A program made the position numbers and the translations under genes. A stretch of 64,000 nt of DNA from Enoplolaimus lenunculus (lineage: Eukaryota; Nematoda; Enoplea; Enoplida; Thoracostomopsidae), in assembly GCA_030248215.1 (NCBI GenBank), contig JASANG010004076.1, forward strand, positions 1-64,000, written 5' to 3'. Of the stretch, positions 51,338 through 63,651 are shown one piece after another. Below the pieces are notes generated by a model. It did not search any database. It was not told the origin of the DNA and worked only from the letters and a program-made list of their open reading frames with translations. Each line of letters starts with the position of its first letter. The first letter of the stretch is position 1.

Positions 51338-51473
51338 TATAACCAACTGGATACGAATGAACCGTATTTCGTGGGTCCAAGCATAAAAGTACGTCTCAGG
51401 GAAAATAGAAAATAGTCATGTGAGAAAGGGTTAATATAATCAACTGGATACGAATGAACCGTATTTCGTGGGA
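51280..51473 (+). repeat. tandem duplication, two 97-bp copies
   Basis: 51,280-51,376 and 51,377-51,473 differ at only a few bases. Each copy spans the right end of the piggyBac-like MITE (GTGAGAAAGGGTTAA) and its flank (TGAACCGTATTTCGTGGG), so the element end is present twice. Confidence 0.9.
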
Positions 51474-53507
51474 AGAAAAACATTGCAATTGTGTATACAG
51501 GCGCGGTTAATATTAGCTTCGCCTATAAGGCGTTGCCCTCTTCACAGGCGCTTAACTCCGATCAATTCAGCAAACGTTTAGACACGCGTTGTAAAACGTT
51601 GACCATATTCTGTCTGTTTAATTTCATACGCTCTAAAAGCATCGAATGCAATAGAACTTCGCCAATTTTTTTCAATTAAGTATTGGATGGTTTTAAGTTG
51701 CGAATAGGGTCTCGCTTACTTAAACACCGAGGAGGATTAGGTGAGCCACAAGATTCAAAGGCTAATCACATGGAGACTTGGCGAATCGTATCGCGAGACC
51801 TCGGTGACTGGCAGGGGACATGAAGTTAAACATTAAATGGTACGGATATTGATAGGTTTTTTGTTCCGCTTCGCATTTAAACCTGTAACTTCTTAAGGCG
51901 ACTACTAAACTCTTGATTTGTTTTAATGAACGATTAAACCATTCGTTGTTGCTAAGCTGTACTTTTTAACTTTGGGAAAGCGGTTTGGTATAGTTCATAG
52001 CCAGCGCAGTTAAGTTCACTGCTACTCTGTTAATACAATCACCAAAATGACCGTTTACTCAACTTAATGCGGTAAATTCAAATTGAAAGTGTTCTGTCTT
52101 TCCTTTGCATATAGTAAACTCGCCTAATCTGAACCACATAAAAATTGCAATTTTTGGACTTTGTGTTTGCGAGATGCTAGGTACACAACTACTCCTCGGA
52201 CATTTCTAAAATTTAACATGACAAAAGATTCGACTTTAAGGTTTATTAGGCATGTTTACTATAATAGTCGTAAAAGGTTGTGTTGTTAAAGCGATACTTT
52301 GAATATATCTGATCATCTGTACAAAACTGTACTCGTTTAGTTGTTTTGTGAGGTGATATCAGGCTACACTTAAGTAGGAGCTCTGTGGTCTAACATATTG
52401 TAACAAAACTTACAACAAACAAGCAACAAATTCTTGCAAGAAAAATTTGGTACCAACCTTTGTGACATTGTGCATAAATTCGTTGCCGTTTGTACAGATT
52501 CTGTAAGTCGCTCCGTCAAGTTCATGCGATGTTCCATTTAAGAAAATGCAGGTTATGTGGCACGCCTGGCAGTACCGGTTAAAACAAGCCACAATATTGA
52601 AAATCTAGGTTTTAGGTGTTCATGCGCTGTCTTGATCTTTCTGTCACTTTAAACTTGCTTTTTTACCCACAAAAATAGTATTAACCAAGATTAAAGAATA
52701 TATCGAAATAAAACTTAGCTAATTAAGATATGGGCCAAAAATGCTTATGAGAACGATACCTTACCCTATATATAATGCACTACTTTGCTGCAAGTGCAAC
52801 CAGAAAGGGCGGAGATAGGCGACCATTACAAATAATCCGCCAAAAATTAAAAAATTTATCCCTAACCAGAGAAATATCAAAACTGTATGAGCAATTAAAT
52901 TAACCAAATATATAATGGTTATACGTGCACACTACATAGTACGTAAGCAAATTAAAAAATTTTCGAACAACCATCTAAACATGACCTCGCTGAGGAGAGG
53001 TCGCGAGTAACCAAATTTCAAAATAATTTTCATGGTAGCTGTGATGTTATGAATTTTGAAGACTTTAAAAATAATAACTCAGCAATTCATACATCAATCG
53101 TCGCTTTTCAGCTGCAGTTTTCTTAGAATTAATATTAACAATTCAACTTGGTTTCAATATTGCAACCGACGCAAACATAATTCCAGCAAAAATGTCATAA
53201 CGCAACCAAAAAAACTTAAAGGACAATCAAAAACTGGATCTATACAAATTCTATTTAGAAGTTTAGAATTCAGTTCAAACAGTGTCCAAAACACGTATTT
53301 GGGGCGATCCAGGTTTAATTTTGTAATGTCATACGACATTTTAAAATTTCAACAAAGATACGATATTCAGCTGGACAGTGGGTGTTAATAAATGAAGAGA
53401 ATATCGGGCGGCAGAGGCACAGATTTGCTTTAAATACCAAATACACGCTTACAATCATTTTCGACGCAAAATCGCTTAGAAACATAGCTTCATCAAACAT
53501 TCAAGTT
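51474..53507. other. intergenic, no gene seen
   Basis: AT-rich, short frames on both strands, none with splice or motif support. Confidence 0.5.
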
Positions 53508-53645
53508 TCAAATTCTAGTATATGATATTCAACAAGACAATTTGGAAATATTACCTCAAATATGCAGACATTTGAAAATATATCAAATGATTCATATGAT
53601 ATTCGCAGACAATAGCTAGAATATCATATGATATTAAGGAAGAAA
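53508..53645 (+). repeat. dispersed CATATGATATTC repeat, copy 2
   Basis: Aligns with the reverse complement of 12,965-13,100. About 110 bp to its right, GCTGCCCCGGTTATAACGGG matches GCCTGCCCCGGTTGTAACGTG near 13,458, so the family may be longer than the core shown. Confidence 0.55.
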
Positions 53646-53895
53646 ACGTGACCTGCACATAATAATAGCAGTCAAATACGAATTTTTGAATACGATATGG
53701 TGTCTGTAAGCAGACAAATGTTTACCAATAGTCTTATACGCACAAAACGTATCCCAAGCTGCCCCGGTTATAACGGGAACCCTTTAAAAGTTTCAATAAT
53801 GTTTCATTTTATTGCAAACACACTTCCGACGTGCAAATATTCATCGGAATTAGAAAATTTCAAATAAAATATAGCAAATGCATCGAAGTTTTGCC

Positions 53896-55305
53896 AATGT
53901 TACTTTTAGGGGCGCCCGTTTTCCCGAGGGACAGCATGAAAAAGGAACGTAATTAAGCAAATTCTTATATATACTCCTGCCGACGGCATTAAGCACAAAT
54001 GGCGAAACGGGACAGCTGCTATTTTTCGCTGGGATAACCGGATGACGGGACAGGCTTGTTTCGGGTAAATGGAAAAATTGGACAGCTGCAAATTTTCGCT
54101 CGGAAAATTGGAAAGCGAAACAGGTTTGTTTCGGGCCAATGGAAAGCGGGACAGCTGCAAATTTTCGCTGGGAAAACGGGACGATGGGGCAGTGCTGTTT
54201 CGAGCAAATGGGAAAACGGAACAGTTGCAACTTTTCGCTTGGAAAACTCGACAATGGGACAGGCCTGTTTCGGTCAGATCCGGAAACGGGACAGCTGCAA
54301 TTTTTCATTGGGAAAACGGAACAGATTTGTTTTGGGCAAATGGGAAAACGGGACAGCTGCAAATTTTCGTTGAGAAAACGGCACAGGATTGTTTCAGGCA
54401 AATGGGAAAACGGGACAGCTGCAATATTTCGCTGGGAAATGGGACAGTGGGACAAAAATCAAATTCTTTTCAGACTGTACAAAATTTGTCAGATCGAGAA
54501 AGGGGATCGAAGATATTTGTAGTTGGAGTTGCGTCATCTATCGCTTCCCTCTCCTCTGTACATAGTACTTGCGGCCTTGGCAGTCACAGCTGATTTAATG
54601 AAAAATTGCAAGATATATACGTTATTCATAAACTAATTTTGAACGTAAAGTAACAGAATTTCCGTTATTTCTATAACAAAAACGGAAACCGATTTTAAAT
54701 GGAAACGGATATCCGGTTACATCCTGGTATATTTTATCAAAACGAGCTCATGTATTATGTCGTGCCACAAACAGCTATATGCACCAGTTGGCACCTTGGA
54801 CGTCCCAAGCGATAACTGCTGTTCGGGGCAGTCCAAACTATTTTTCTACTGGAATACAAACTGATACCTTAGTTGTCTCAAATTTCAAAGCAGAATATGA
54901 TTTTACACACTTCCAAACGAGATAATTGAAAAACTTTCTACACTAGCGCGTACGTTTTAACGTGAATGGCCCATAAAACTTATGGGATACGATTGAACTT
55001 GTTATTAGTTAACGTATATTTCACGAGTTTCTTGTTGAATTAGAGTCCAGAATGACTGATATAGCTTCTATAAACACAAACGTAACGTAACGATATATCC
55101 CATTATAAAAATGACTTCATATTTAAAATTTGTATATTGGCCGCCGGAGGTCGTTTAAACATCCTGTTAGCCGCCGGCCAGTATAGAAAAAGTGGTAATT
55201 GAACTCTAATGAAAAGTATTCTGGGCTGTTTGAAGTCTACTCATTTACAGACCCACGAGATCCGCCACGCCCACGAGAACCGCCACGGCCCTAAAAAGTA
55301 ACATT
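53896..55305. mobile_element. family Z-like 1.4-kb element with inner minisatellite
   Basis: The left end AATGTTACTTTTAGGGGCG and the right end GGCCCTAAAAAGTAACATT are inverted repeats like those of the short Z copies. TTTACAGACCCACGAGA near the right end also matches Z. The interior contains a seven-unit minisatellite and no transposase-like frame. Confidence 0.55.
54001..54455. repeat. minisatellite, about seven units of 60-72 bp
   Basis: Each unit contains GGGACAGCTGCAAATTTTCG, then GGGAAAACGG and GTTTCGGGCAAATG, with 10-20 percent differences between units. It creates long open frames on both strands (up to 201 codons) that are artefacts of the repeat. Confidence 0.9.
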
Positions 55306-56006
55306 TGCCCTCATAATCACCTTGCGAGCCAGGCTTCATAGCAACCACTTAACTGAGGCTCAGAAACCCAAATACCAATCAAGTTGCGGATATTCGAAAT
55401 AGAAAATTTAATTACGGATCTCTGGATAAATAAATATACGGCAAAAATTGTCGGATATAAAAGAATATTCGATGTCTGTCACTAAAATATATTTTCATAT
55501 ATACATACTTCAACTTTCAATTTTTGCGGAAAAAACCAACACTGTTTTAAGTATTTATACAACATGAAAGCAGCGTATTGCCATATTCAGGTCACCTATA
55601 CGATTGACTAATACACCAGCCCATAAACGAAACAGACAGTATTTATTTTGCAACATTTGCCCCCATAATCACCTTCCGAGCCAGGCTTCATAGCAACCAC
55701 TTAACTGAGGCTCAGAAACCCAAAAATACCAAATCAAGTTGCGGATATTCGAAATAGAAAATTTAATTACGGATCTCTGGATAAATATACGGCAAAAATT
55801 GCCGGATATAAAAGAATATTCGATGTCTGTCACTAAAATATATTTTCATATAGATACATACTTCAACTTTCAATTTTTGCGGAAAAACCAACACTGTTTT
55901 AAGTATTTATACAACATGAAAGCAGCGTATTGCCATATTCAGGTCACCTATACGATTGACTAATATACCAGCCCATAAACGAAACAGACAGTATTTATTT
56001 TGCAAA
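55301..56006 (+). repeat. tandem duplication, two copies of about 352 bp
   Basis: 55,301-55,652 and 55,653-56,006. The unit starts ACATTTGCCC and ends TATTTATTTTGCAA; differences are mostly one- to four-base indels. The first copy begins exactly at the end of the Z-like element. Confidence 0.9.
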
Positions 56007-56937
56007 AACAAATAGTATAAAAAGCATATTATTAAACAATCGGTTAACTGCAAGTAACTAACGAAGTCAATGAATTCAGCACATATTCCTATTACATCTA
56101 TAAAGTAACAGACACTTAAAGAATTCATTCGGACCGGCAACACTTTGAAATATCTTACTTTACTGACTTCGAACCACTGGAGGCATGCTTCCGTCTCTGA
56201 CAAAGAATCAACCCTCGGTTTCAATAAAATCACCGAATCCACGATTTTACCGAGTCCGAATCTTGCATGTTGCAAATTTCTGTTATATCTACAATTTGTT
56301 TCACAATATCAACACAATGCCAGCCGCATAACATTTAAACGTTAATTTATTTCGTGCCCGACCTCATTTTTGAGATTTGTGACCTGACACCAAAATTTTA
56401 TATTAATGTAACAAGTAAAATTTTTATTGTTTACAACTGAAAAAACATATTGCCAAAAATCGTTGGATTCTCCTTTTTCACAACCGAATCCGAATGTTTG
56501 TTGCCGCCCTGGTTCCGGCAGTGAAATTTATCACACTTTATAAAAGTTGCACTCTCCAATGCAATAGTTTGAAACTCTTTGGGCAGAATTGGCAAATCAA
56601 ATACTATTTTGATGTTTCGGTTTATATACCTTAGCTGCGGCCTCCGCAAAGTTCGTTGACCTGCAGCTCCGAACTTTACCCCCTTCGATTCCATACAGCT
56701 ATGCGCGGAACTCAAAATGACATGCTATATCGCAGACCATGGGAACGAATTAGGATAAATGCGTTTAGTGCCGCTCATATAAAACCTTTTAACCGTTCGT
56801 TGGAAACCCTCAGTAAATTTTGTAATTAATATGCTTTCTGCATAAAAATTACCATCAGAGAACTCCCTAACCAGTCGCAAAGTGTTAGCCAGTAGCATAA
56901 CATTGAACATACATACAATATATATAGCTTCGTTTGC
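56007..56937. other. intergenic, nothing recognised
   Basis: AT-rich; a 122-codon minus-strand frame at 55,907-56,275 spans the duplication edge and has no support. Confidence 0.5.
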
Positions 56938-58883
56938 ACCCTACATACTATAGTGCGACAGTTTTATACCGCCCAAATGCACGCACCAAGTCACAACACA
57001 AACAATCTGATCAACTTGTTAAATGTGATATATTATATTTCATCGCAACATCATTAGCGGAATCAGTACAGCCAGCAAGCGCAACTGGCACGGGAAAGCA
57101 TTAAAGCTTTAGAGACTGCCAAGAACGCTTGTTTTCATAACGATCAATTTTACAATACATAATCGAGTTTGTTTAGGAATCGCTGTGCACAACGCTGAGA
57201 ATAAATCCATACAAAAACCATTATCGATAGCTCTAATAAAAGTGGTTTGAAACCATTATAAGATATAAATTTTATAGATATATCAAGTTCGACTAAACTT
57301 GTGAACTGGTTCATTAGCGTTTGTAGGACTTGGAATACGTGCACCCACACGAGAATTGACAGTGCAGTTCAGTGTACAAATCTAGATCATACACCCAATC
57401 AACATACGGTAAAGGTAAAAATTTACTGTCCAGCTCTGGTTCCGGCGTCAGGTTAAATTAATATGAAGTCGATCCCTGATTGTAATTTTTAATTAGCAGG
57501 GTACAACGCAGAGGTGTACCGTCGACTCCGGCAGAAAATCGACCACCGGCTTCGGTAGAATTTCAGCCAAAGGTTCCGACAATTTTGGTATAAAATTTTT
57601 TGCACAATTTTACAAACTTTATTTATTTTGTGCGTTTTGTTTTAACTTTTGGTAATTGGAAAGAATTGCCGAAATTTAGTAAAAAAAATAAGCGTAACAT
57701 TAAACTATTTGACAACACCGTATAGATAATTGCCAAAATTAGCGAATGAAACATTATTTTAACCACCTAGCTTCCCCTCCGGCTACAGAGAATTTTGTTG
57801 ACCTCCGGCTACAGTATTTTTCACCTTCGGTTGCACTCTGGTAACTAGTTACAATGCGAAACTGTATATTTTAGCAAAACTGCTGCGTGCGAAATATCTA
57901 TATATCTTACCGCTGTAAAACCGTTGTTTTTAATCATGGTTAGCGAAACACATGCCCTTTGAGCTCTGGCTTGAAACTATCCGTTGCACGACACAAAGTG
58001 ACAATTTAGAAGAAAATTTCAGTAAAACATCGATACCATATATTTAAACGCATACTGACAAAACACAAATATGGGAAATATTAAAATAAACAAAATACGA
58101 AAGCATATAAGACAGTCAAAATGTAACCATCAACCACAGTAACAAAAAATATAACGTATGGTTACAATCGTTCCAGTAAAGCCTGGGAACAAGTATACAA
58201 AAACGTTTGCACTTTTGTAGTTTCCCCACTGTAGAATAGTGTCCCTCATCAAAAAAGCCCATGTATAGCTGAGAGCCGTACCACTAGTATAAGCATATTC
58301 CTAAGCCTAAGCCTATATGCCTTTAAGTATGTAGCTTAAACCTAAGAAAAACTTCCACTGTGGTGCAAAACTACAAGTGCCAAAATACCCTACGCGCATA
58401 GTACAAAGATAAACCAATAAAATTGAACATTCATAAACATAGCAGATCGAAAGATTCTTCTCCATAAACTAACAAGTAATAGTGTTTTGACGCTGCGAAT
58501 TTGAACCATTGAATTAAACGTTGACCGCGTCAAGACATTCGGTTAGTAGAGGCTGTCATTGACAAAAGTGCAAACTAGCCGATAAACTAAATTGTACACC
58601 TGTTTTCGTAGCACACACTCTGCTTATCCTCATATATATAATGAATTGCAAACACACATCCTTCAAATAAAAGCATCAATGTAATCATATTTACAGAAAC
58701 AAAAAACAATACATCTAGTTTATATACGTATCCCTAAATTTCGCAGCCATGCGATATCATAGCCCTAATGTCATGCTACTTGTCAACCTGACAGAAGAGG
58801 AGGTTAATAAAAGATTTAGGTTCCTTCAGAAAAATTTTTGGGGGGACAAGTTGGTTTAAAACAGAAAGTTTTCTGTGTACATT
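56938..58883 (+). repeat. arm A1 of an inverted triplication
   Basis: The reverse complement of this arm makes up most of 58,891-61,027, and its part from 57,622 on is repeated directly at 61,109. The last 250 bp differ from the third arm mainly by missing single bases. Confidence 0.95.
58210..58379. mobile_element. MITE with TTAGGC words, inside arm A1 (also in A2 and A3)
   Basis: The left end CACTTTTGTAGTTTCCCCAC and the right end, whose complement reads CACTTGTAGTTTTGCACCAC, are inverted repeats. The interior has CCTAAGCCTAAGCC. The same element recurs at 59,710-59,876 (inverted) and 61,689-61,858 as part of the larger triplication. Confidence 0.6.
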
Positions 58884-58890
58884 CCCCCCC

Positions 58891-61027
58891 TGGCTTTTAT
58901 GGTGTTTATGTGTAATTTTGGGTTTATTGTTTATTTATTTTATTGTTTGTGTAGTTGTTATTTGTGGAGTGGTATGTAGATGTTTGTTTTGAGAGTGGGT
59001 AGTTGTAAAAGAAAAGTGAGTTAGTAGTGGAGGGTTAATGATAGAAGTGGCTGAAAATATGTCATGAGTATATAAGGAGTATTTAGAATTTAATAGCGGG
59101 CGTAAGGAAGACTGCAATAAAAATTTAAAAGGTATAGGGTTTTATTTTTAAAAATTTGACTGAGTTTTTTAAAAAGTGGATAAAACCTGGTTTAGCCAAA
59201 TGTACACAGAAAACTTTTCTGTTTTAAACAAGCTTGTCTCCCACAAAATTGTTTTTCTGAAGGAACTAAATCTTTTATTAACCTCCTCTTCTGTCAGGTT
59301 GACAAGTAGCATGACATTAGGGCTATGATTATCGCAATGGCTGCGAAATTTAGGGATACGTATATAAACTAGATGTATTGTTTTTTGTTTCTGTAAATAT
59401 GATTACATTGATGCTTTTATTTGAAGTGATGTGTGTTTCGCCATTCAATCATATATATGAGGATAATGCAGAGTGTGTGCTACGAAAACAGGTGTACAAT
59501 TTAGTTTATCGGCTAGTTTGCACTTTTGTCAATGACAGCCTCTACTAACGAATGTCTTGACGCGGTCAACGTTTAATTCAATGGTTCAAATTCGCAGCGT
59601 CAAAACACTATTACTTGTTAGTTTATGGAGAAGAATCTTTCGATTGCTATGTTTATGAATGTTCAATTTTATTGGTTTATCTTTGTACTATGCGCGTAGG
59701 GTATTTTGGCACTTGTAGTTTTGCACACAGTGGAAGTTTTTCTTAGGTTTAAGCTACATACTTAAAGGCATATAGGCTTAGGCTTAGGAATATGCTTATA
59801 CTAGTGGTACGGCTCTCAGCTATACATGGGCTTTTTTGATGAGGACACTATTTACAGTGGGGAAACTACAAAAGTGCAAACGTTTTTGTATACTTGTTCC
59901 CAGGCTTTACTGGAACGATTGTAACATACGTTATATTTTTTGTTACTGTGGTTGATGGTTACATTTTGACTGTCTTATATGCTTTCGTATTTTGTTTATT
60001 TTAATATTTCATATTTGTGTTTTGTCAGTATGCGTTTAAATATATGGTATGATGTTTTATGAAATTTTCTTTAAATTGTCACTTTGTGTCGTGCAAGGAT
60101 AGTTTAAGCAGAGCTCAAGGGATGTGTTTCTAACCATGGTTAAAAAAAGGTTTTAAGCGAAGATATATATATTTGCACGCAGAGTTTTGCTAAAATATAA
60201 GTTTGATTTATAGTACAGAGTGAAAGGTGAAATATGTAGCGGAGGTCAACAAAATTTTGTAGCCGGAGGGGAAGCTAGGTGGTTAAAATAATGTTTCATT
60301 CGCTAATTTTGGCAATTATCTATACGGTGTTGTCAAATAGTTTAATGTTACGCTTATTTTTTTTATAATTTCGGATTTTTCAATTACAAAAGTTAAAAAA
60401 AACGCACAAAATAAATAAAGTTTGTAAAATTGTGCAAAAATTTTATACAAAATTGTCGGAACTTTGGCTGAAATTCTACGAAGCCGGTGGTCGATTTTCT
60501 GCGGAGTCGACGGTACACTCTGCGTTGTACCCTGCTAATTAAAAATTACAATAGGGATGACTTCATATAATTTAACCTACGCCGGAACAGAGCTGGACAG
60601 TAAATTTTTACCTTTACCGTATGTTGATTGGGTGTATATCTAGATTTGAATGAACTGCACTGTCATTTCGTGTGGTCATTAAGTCTAAAACGCAATGAAA
60701 GTTAAAGTTTAGTCGAATGATATATTATAAAATTTATATCTTATATGGTTTCAAACACTTTTATTAGAGTATGATATGGTTTTTGTATGATTTTTCTCAG
60801 CGTTGTGCAAGCGATTCTAAAAAACTCGATTATGTATTGTAAAATTGATGTTATGAAAAGCGTTCTTGGACTCAAGCTTTATCTTTCCGTGCAGTTGCGC
60901 TTGCTGGCTGTACTATTCGCTAATGTTGGATGAAATATATATATCACATTTAACAGTTATAGATTGTTTGTGTTGTACTTGTGCGTGCATTTGGGGGATA
61001 AAACTGTCGCACTATAGTATGTAGGGT
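58891..61027 (-). repeat. arm A2, inverted copy, depleted of C
   Basis: Reverse complement of a unit that in the other copies reads 56,938-58,883 followed by 62,385-62,786. It is about 9 percent shorter than that unit because single bases, mostly C on this strand, are missing: for example TATGATG where the others give TATCGATG, and GCAAGGAT for GCAACGGAT. Confidence 0.93.
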
Positions 61028-61108
61028 TTTTTCTTGTTTGGGGTCAGTTAAAGGTGTGCGCTCGATGCGTTGTAGTTTGTTGATTTTGGTATATTTTTTG
61101 TTTTAATT
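61028..61108. other. 81-bp filler at the second junction of the triplication
   Basis: GT-rich sequence (GTTTGGGGTCAGTTAAAGGT and following) that matches neither neighbouring arm. It lies where arm A2 stops and arm A3 begins. Confidence 0.6.
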
Positions 61109-62786
61109 TTTATTTTGTGCGTTTTGTTTTAACTTTTGGTAATTGGAAGAATTGCCAAATTTAGTAAAAAAATAAGGTAACATTAAATATTTGACAACAC
61201 CGTATAGATAATTGCAAAATTAGCGAATGAAACATTATTTTAACCACTAGCTTCCCCTCCGGCTACAGAGAATTTTGTTGACTCCGGCTACAGTATTTTT
61301 CACCTTCGGTTGCACTCTGGTAACTAGTTACAATGCGAAACTGTATATTTTAGCAAAACTGCTGCGTGCGAAATATCTATATATCTTACCGCTGTAAAAC
61401 CGTTGTTTTTAACCATGGTTAGCGAAACACATGCCCTTTGAGCTCTGGCTTGAAACTATCCGTTGCACGACACAAAGTGACAATTTAGAAGAAAATTTCA
61501 GTAAAACATCGATACCATATATTTAAACGCATACTGACAAAACACAAATATGGGAAATATTAAAATAAACAAAATACGAAAGCATATAAGACAGTCAAAA
61601 TGTAACCATCAACCACAGTAACAAAAAATATAACGTATGGTTACAATCGTTCCAGTAAAGCCTGGGAACAAGTATACAAAAACGTTTGCACTTTTGTAGT
61701 TTCCCCACTGTAGAATAGTGTCCCTCATCAAAAAAGCCCATGTATAGCTGAGAGCCGTACCACTAGTATAAGCATATTCCTAAGCCTAAGCCTATATGCC
61801 TTTAAGTATGTAGCTTAAACCTAAGAAAAACTTCCACTGTGGTGCAAAACTACAAGTGCCAAAATACCCTACGCGCATAGTACAAAGATAAACCAATAAA
61901 ATTGAACATTCATAAACATAGCAGATCGAAAGATTCTTCTCCATAAACTAACAAGTAATAGTGTTTTGACGCTGCGAATTTGAACCATTGAATTAAACGT
62001 TGACCGCGTCAAGACATTCGGTTAGTAGAGGCTGTCATTGACAAAAGTGCAAACTAGCCGATAAACTAAATTGTACACCTGTTTTCGTAGCACACACTCT
62101 GCATTATCCTCATATATATAGATTGAATGGCGAAACACACATCACTTCAAATAAAAGCATCAATGTAATCATATTTACAGAAACAAAAAACAATACATCT
62201 AGTTTATATACGTATCCCTAAATTTCGCAGCCATTGCGATAATCATAGCCCTAATGTCATGCTACTTGTCAACCTGACAGAAGAGGAGGTTAATAAAAGA
62301 TTTAGGTTCCTTCAGAAAAACAATTTTTTGTGGGGAGACAAGCTTGGTTTAAAACAGAAAAGTTTTCTGTGTACATTTGGCTGAAACCAGGGTTTTGATC
62401 CACTTTTTAAAAAAACTCAGTCAAATTTTTAAAAATAAAACCCTGATACCTTTTAAATTTTTATTGCAGTCGTGTCCTTACGCCCGGCTATTAAATTGCT
62501 AAATACTCGCTTATATACTCAGTGACATATTTGTCAGCGCACTTCATTAGTCATTAAGCACCTCCACATAATCTAAATCGTACACATCCCCTATTATTAA
62601 TACATATATAGTTGTGTATAACAAAGCTTAAATGAACTGTGCATGCTCTAGACTCTCGAGCAAACAAGACATTACTAGCATAACGCACTACCACAAATAA
62701 CAACTGAGTCACAAACAATAATGAATAAGATAAACAATGTAAATTCACTCAAAATGTGTTTATCAGCATAAACACCATAAAAGCCA
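61109..62786 (+). repeat. arm A3, direct copy, continuous with right flank
   Basis: Matches A1 from 57,622 to its end and then continues through 62,385-62,786, which A1 lacks but A2 contains in inverse. Confidence 0.93.
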
Positions 62787-62859
62787 TTCACGAAAATTTT
62801 GCTACGGGAGCCGTAAGGCTCACATCTTCGGTCTACACATTACCGACCTGCTGCTCTAA

Positions 62860-63433
62860 CTACAAATTAAATATTACTGGTCCTCAGTTGACCATTTTCA
62901 AGCTATATGGCACAGTGCTCCTTTACAAAACTAAACAAACTCTAAAGTGTTACACACATGATCAAAATCAGCAGCGCAAACAAGCGTCTATACCAGGGTG
63001 CAATCGGAATTATAATTTACCGGAACGGGAATTTGAAAACTTTGACGGTGAAAAATACATACCACCGAAAAACTTGTTTGTATTTTCTTTTTTGCCGTAT
63101 TATTGGTGAAATAACTTTAGTTGAAGATAGGTATATATTTACTAAATTTTCTGTGTTTTAGATTTTCCTTTTCAATGGTTGCAAAATCTACCATCGATGG
63201 TTTATATTCCTCGATTATCAAAGTTTATATACAATACTAAACTAATTAAACCAATTTCATTTTTATCCTCCCTAATTGAACAAAGGGCTTTTTTACCGGA
63301 ACCGGAATTATGGTTGCACCCAGGTCTATACACATCATTATGTTATTATCTTGCATTACAAGCCAAATGCAGAATAGTCAGCAAGCATTTACGTAGACAA
63401 AATTTATTAAAGATTAAAATGCGTCGTCTTTAA
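62860..63433 (+). CDS. 3' end of an unrecognised host gene (two inferred exons)
   Basis: I infer an exon ending at 63,047 (...NYNLPEREFENFD, donor G|GTGAAA) joined over a 114-bp intron to 63,162-63,433 (acceptor TGTTTTAG), phase 1, ending in TAA. The last exon reads FPFQWLQNLPSMVYIPRLSK, later RAFLPEPELWLHPGLYTSLC and a basic end KHLRRQNLLKIKMRRL; it looks protein-like. The start of the first exon is not known; CCTCAG near 62,889 is a possible acceptor. I do not recognise the family. It could also be a mobile-element remnant. Confidence 0.35.
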
Positions 63434-63651
63434 CACTACGCACGGATTTAAAATAAGCAAAAAATAGCAGCAAAACTGATATTCAGTTACACCAAACAAC
63501 CAAATTACGCAATTTGCCCCACCACGCAATTTTCGCATAATACAACCAGTCATTATAAGCCCGATTGCAGAATCAACAGCACACCACGTTCAGCAAATAG
63601 ATGTCACCACTTTCGCCTGTCCGCTCGGTTACGCTGCCCTGCAGACATTGA
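63434..63651. other. spacer between two convergent gene ends
   Basis: 218 bp, presumably the 3' UTRs of both neighbours. TTTATT at 63,402-63,407 would read AATAAA for the minus-strand gene. Confidence 0.35.

Noticed and set aside
53850-54593. Open frames of 201 codons (minus) and 174, 127 and 105 codons (plus)
   Set aside because: They lie on the seven-unit minisatellite; unit lengths near multiples of three keep all these frames open by chance.
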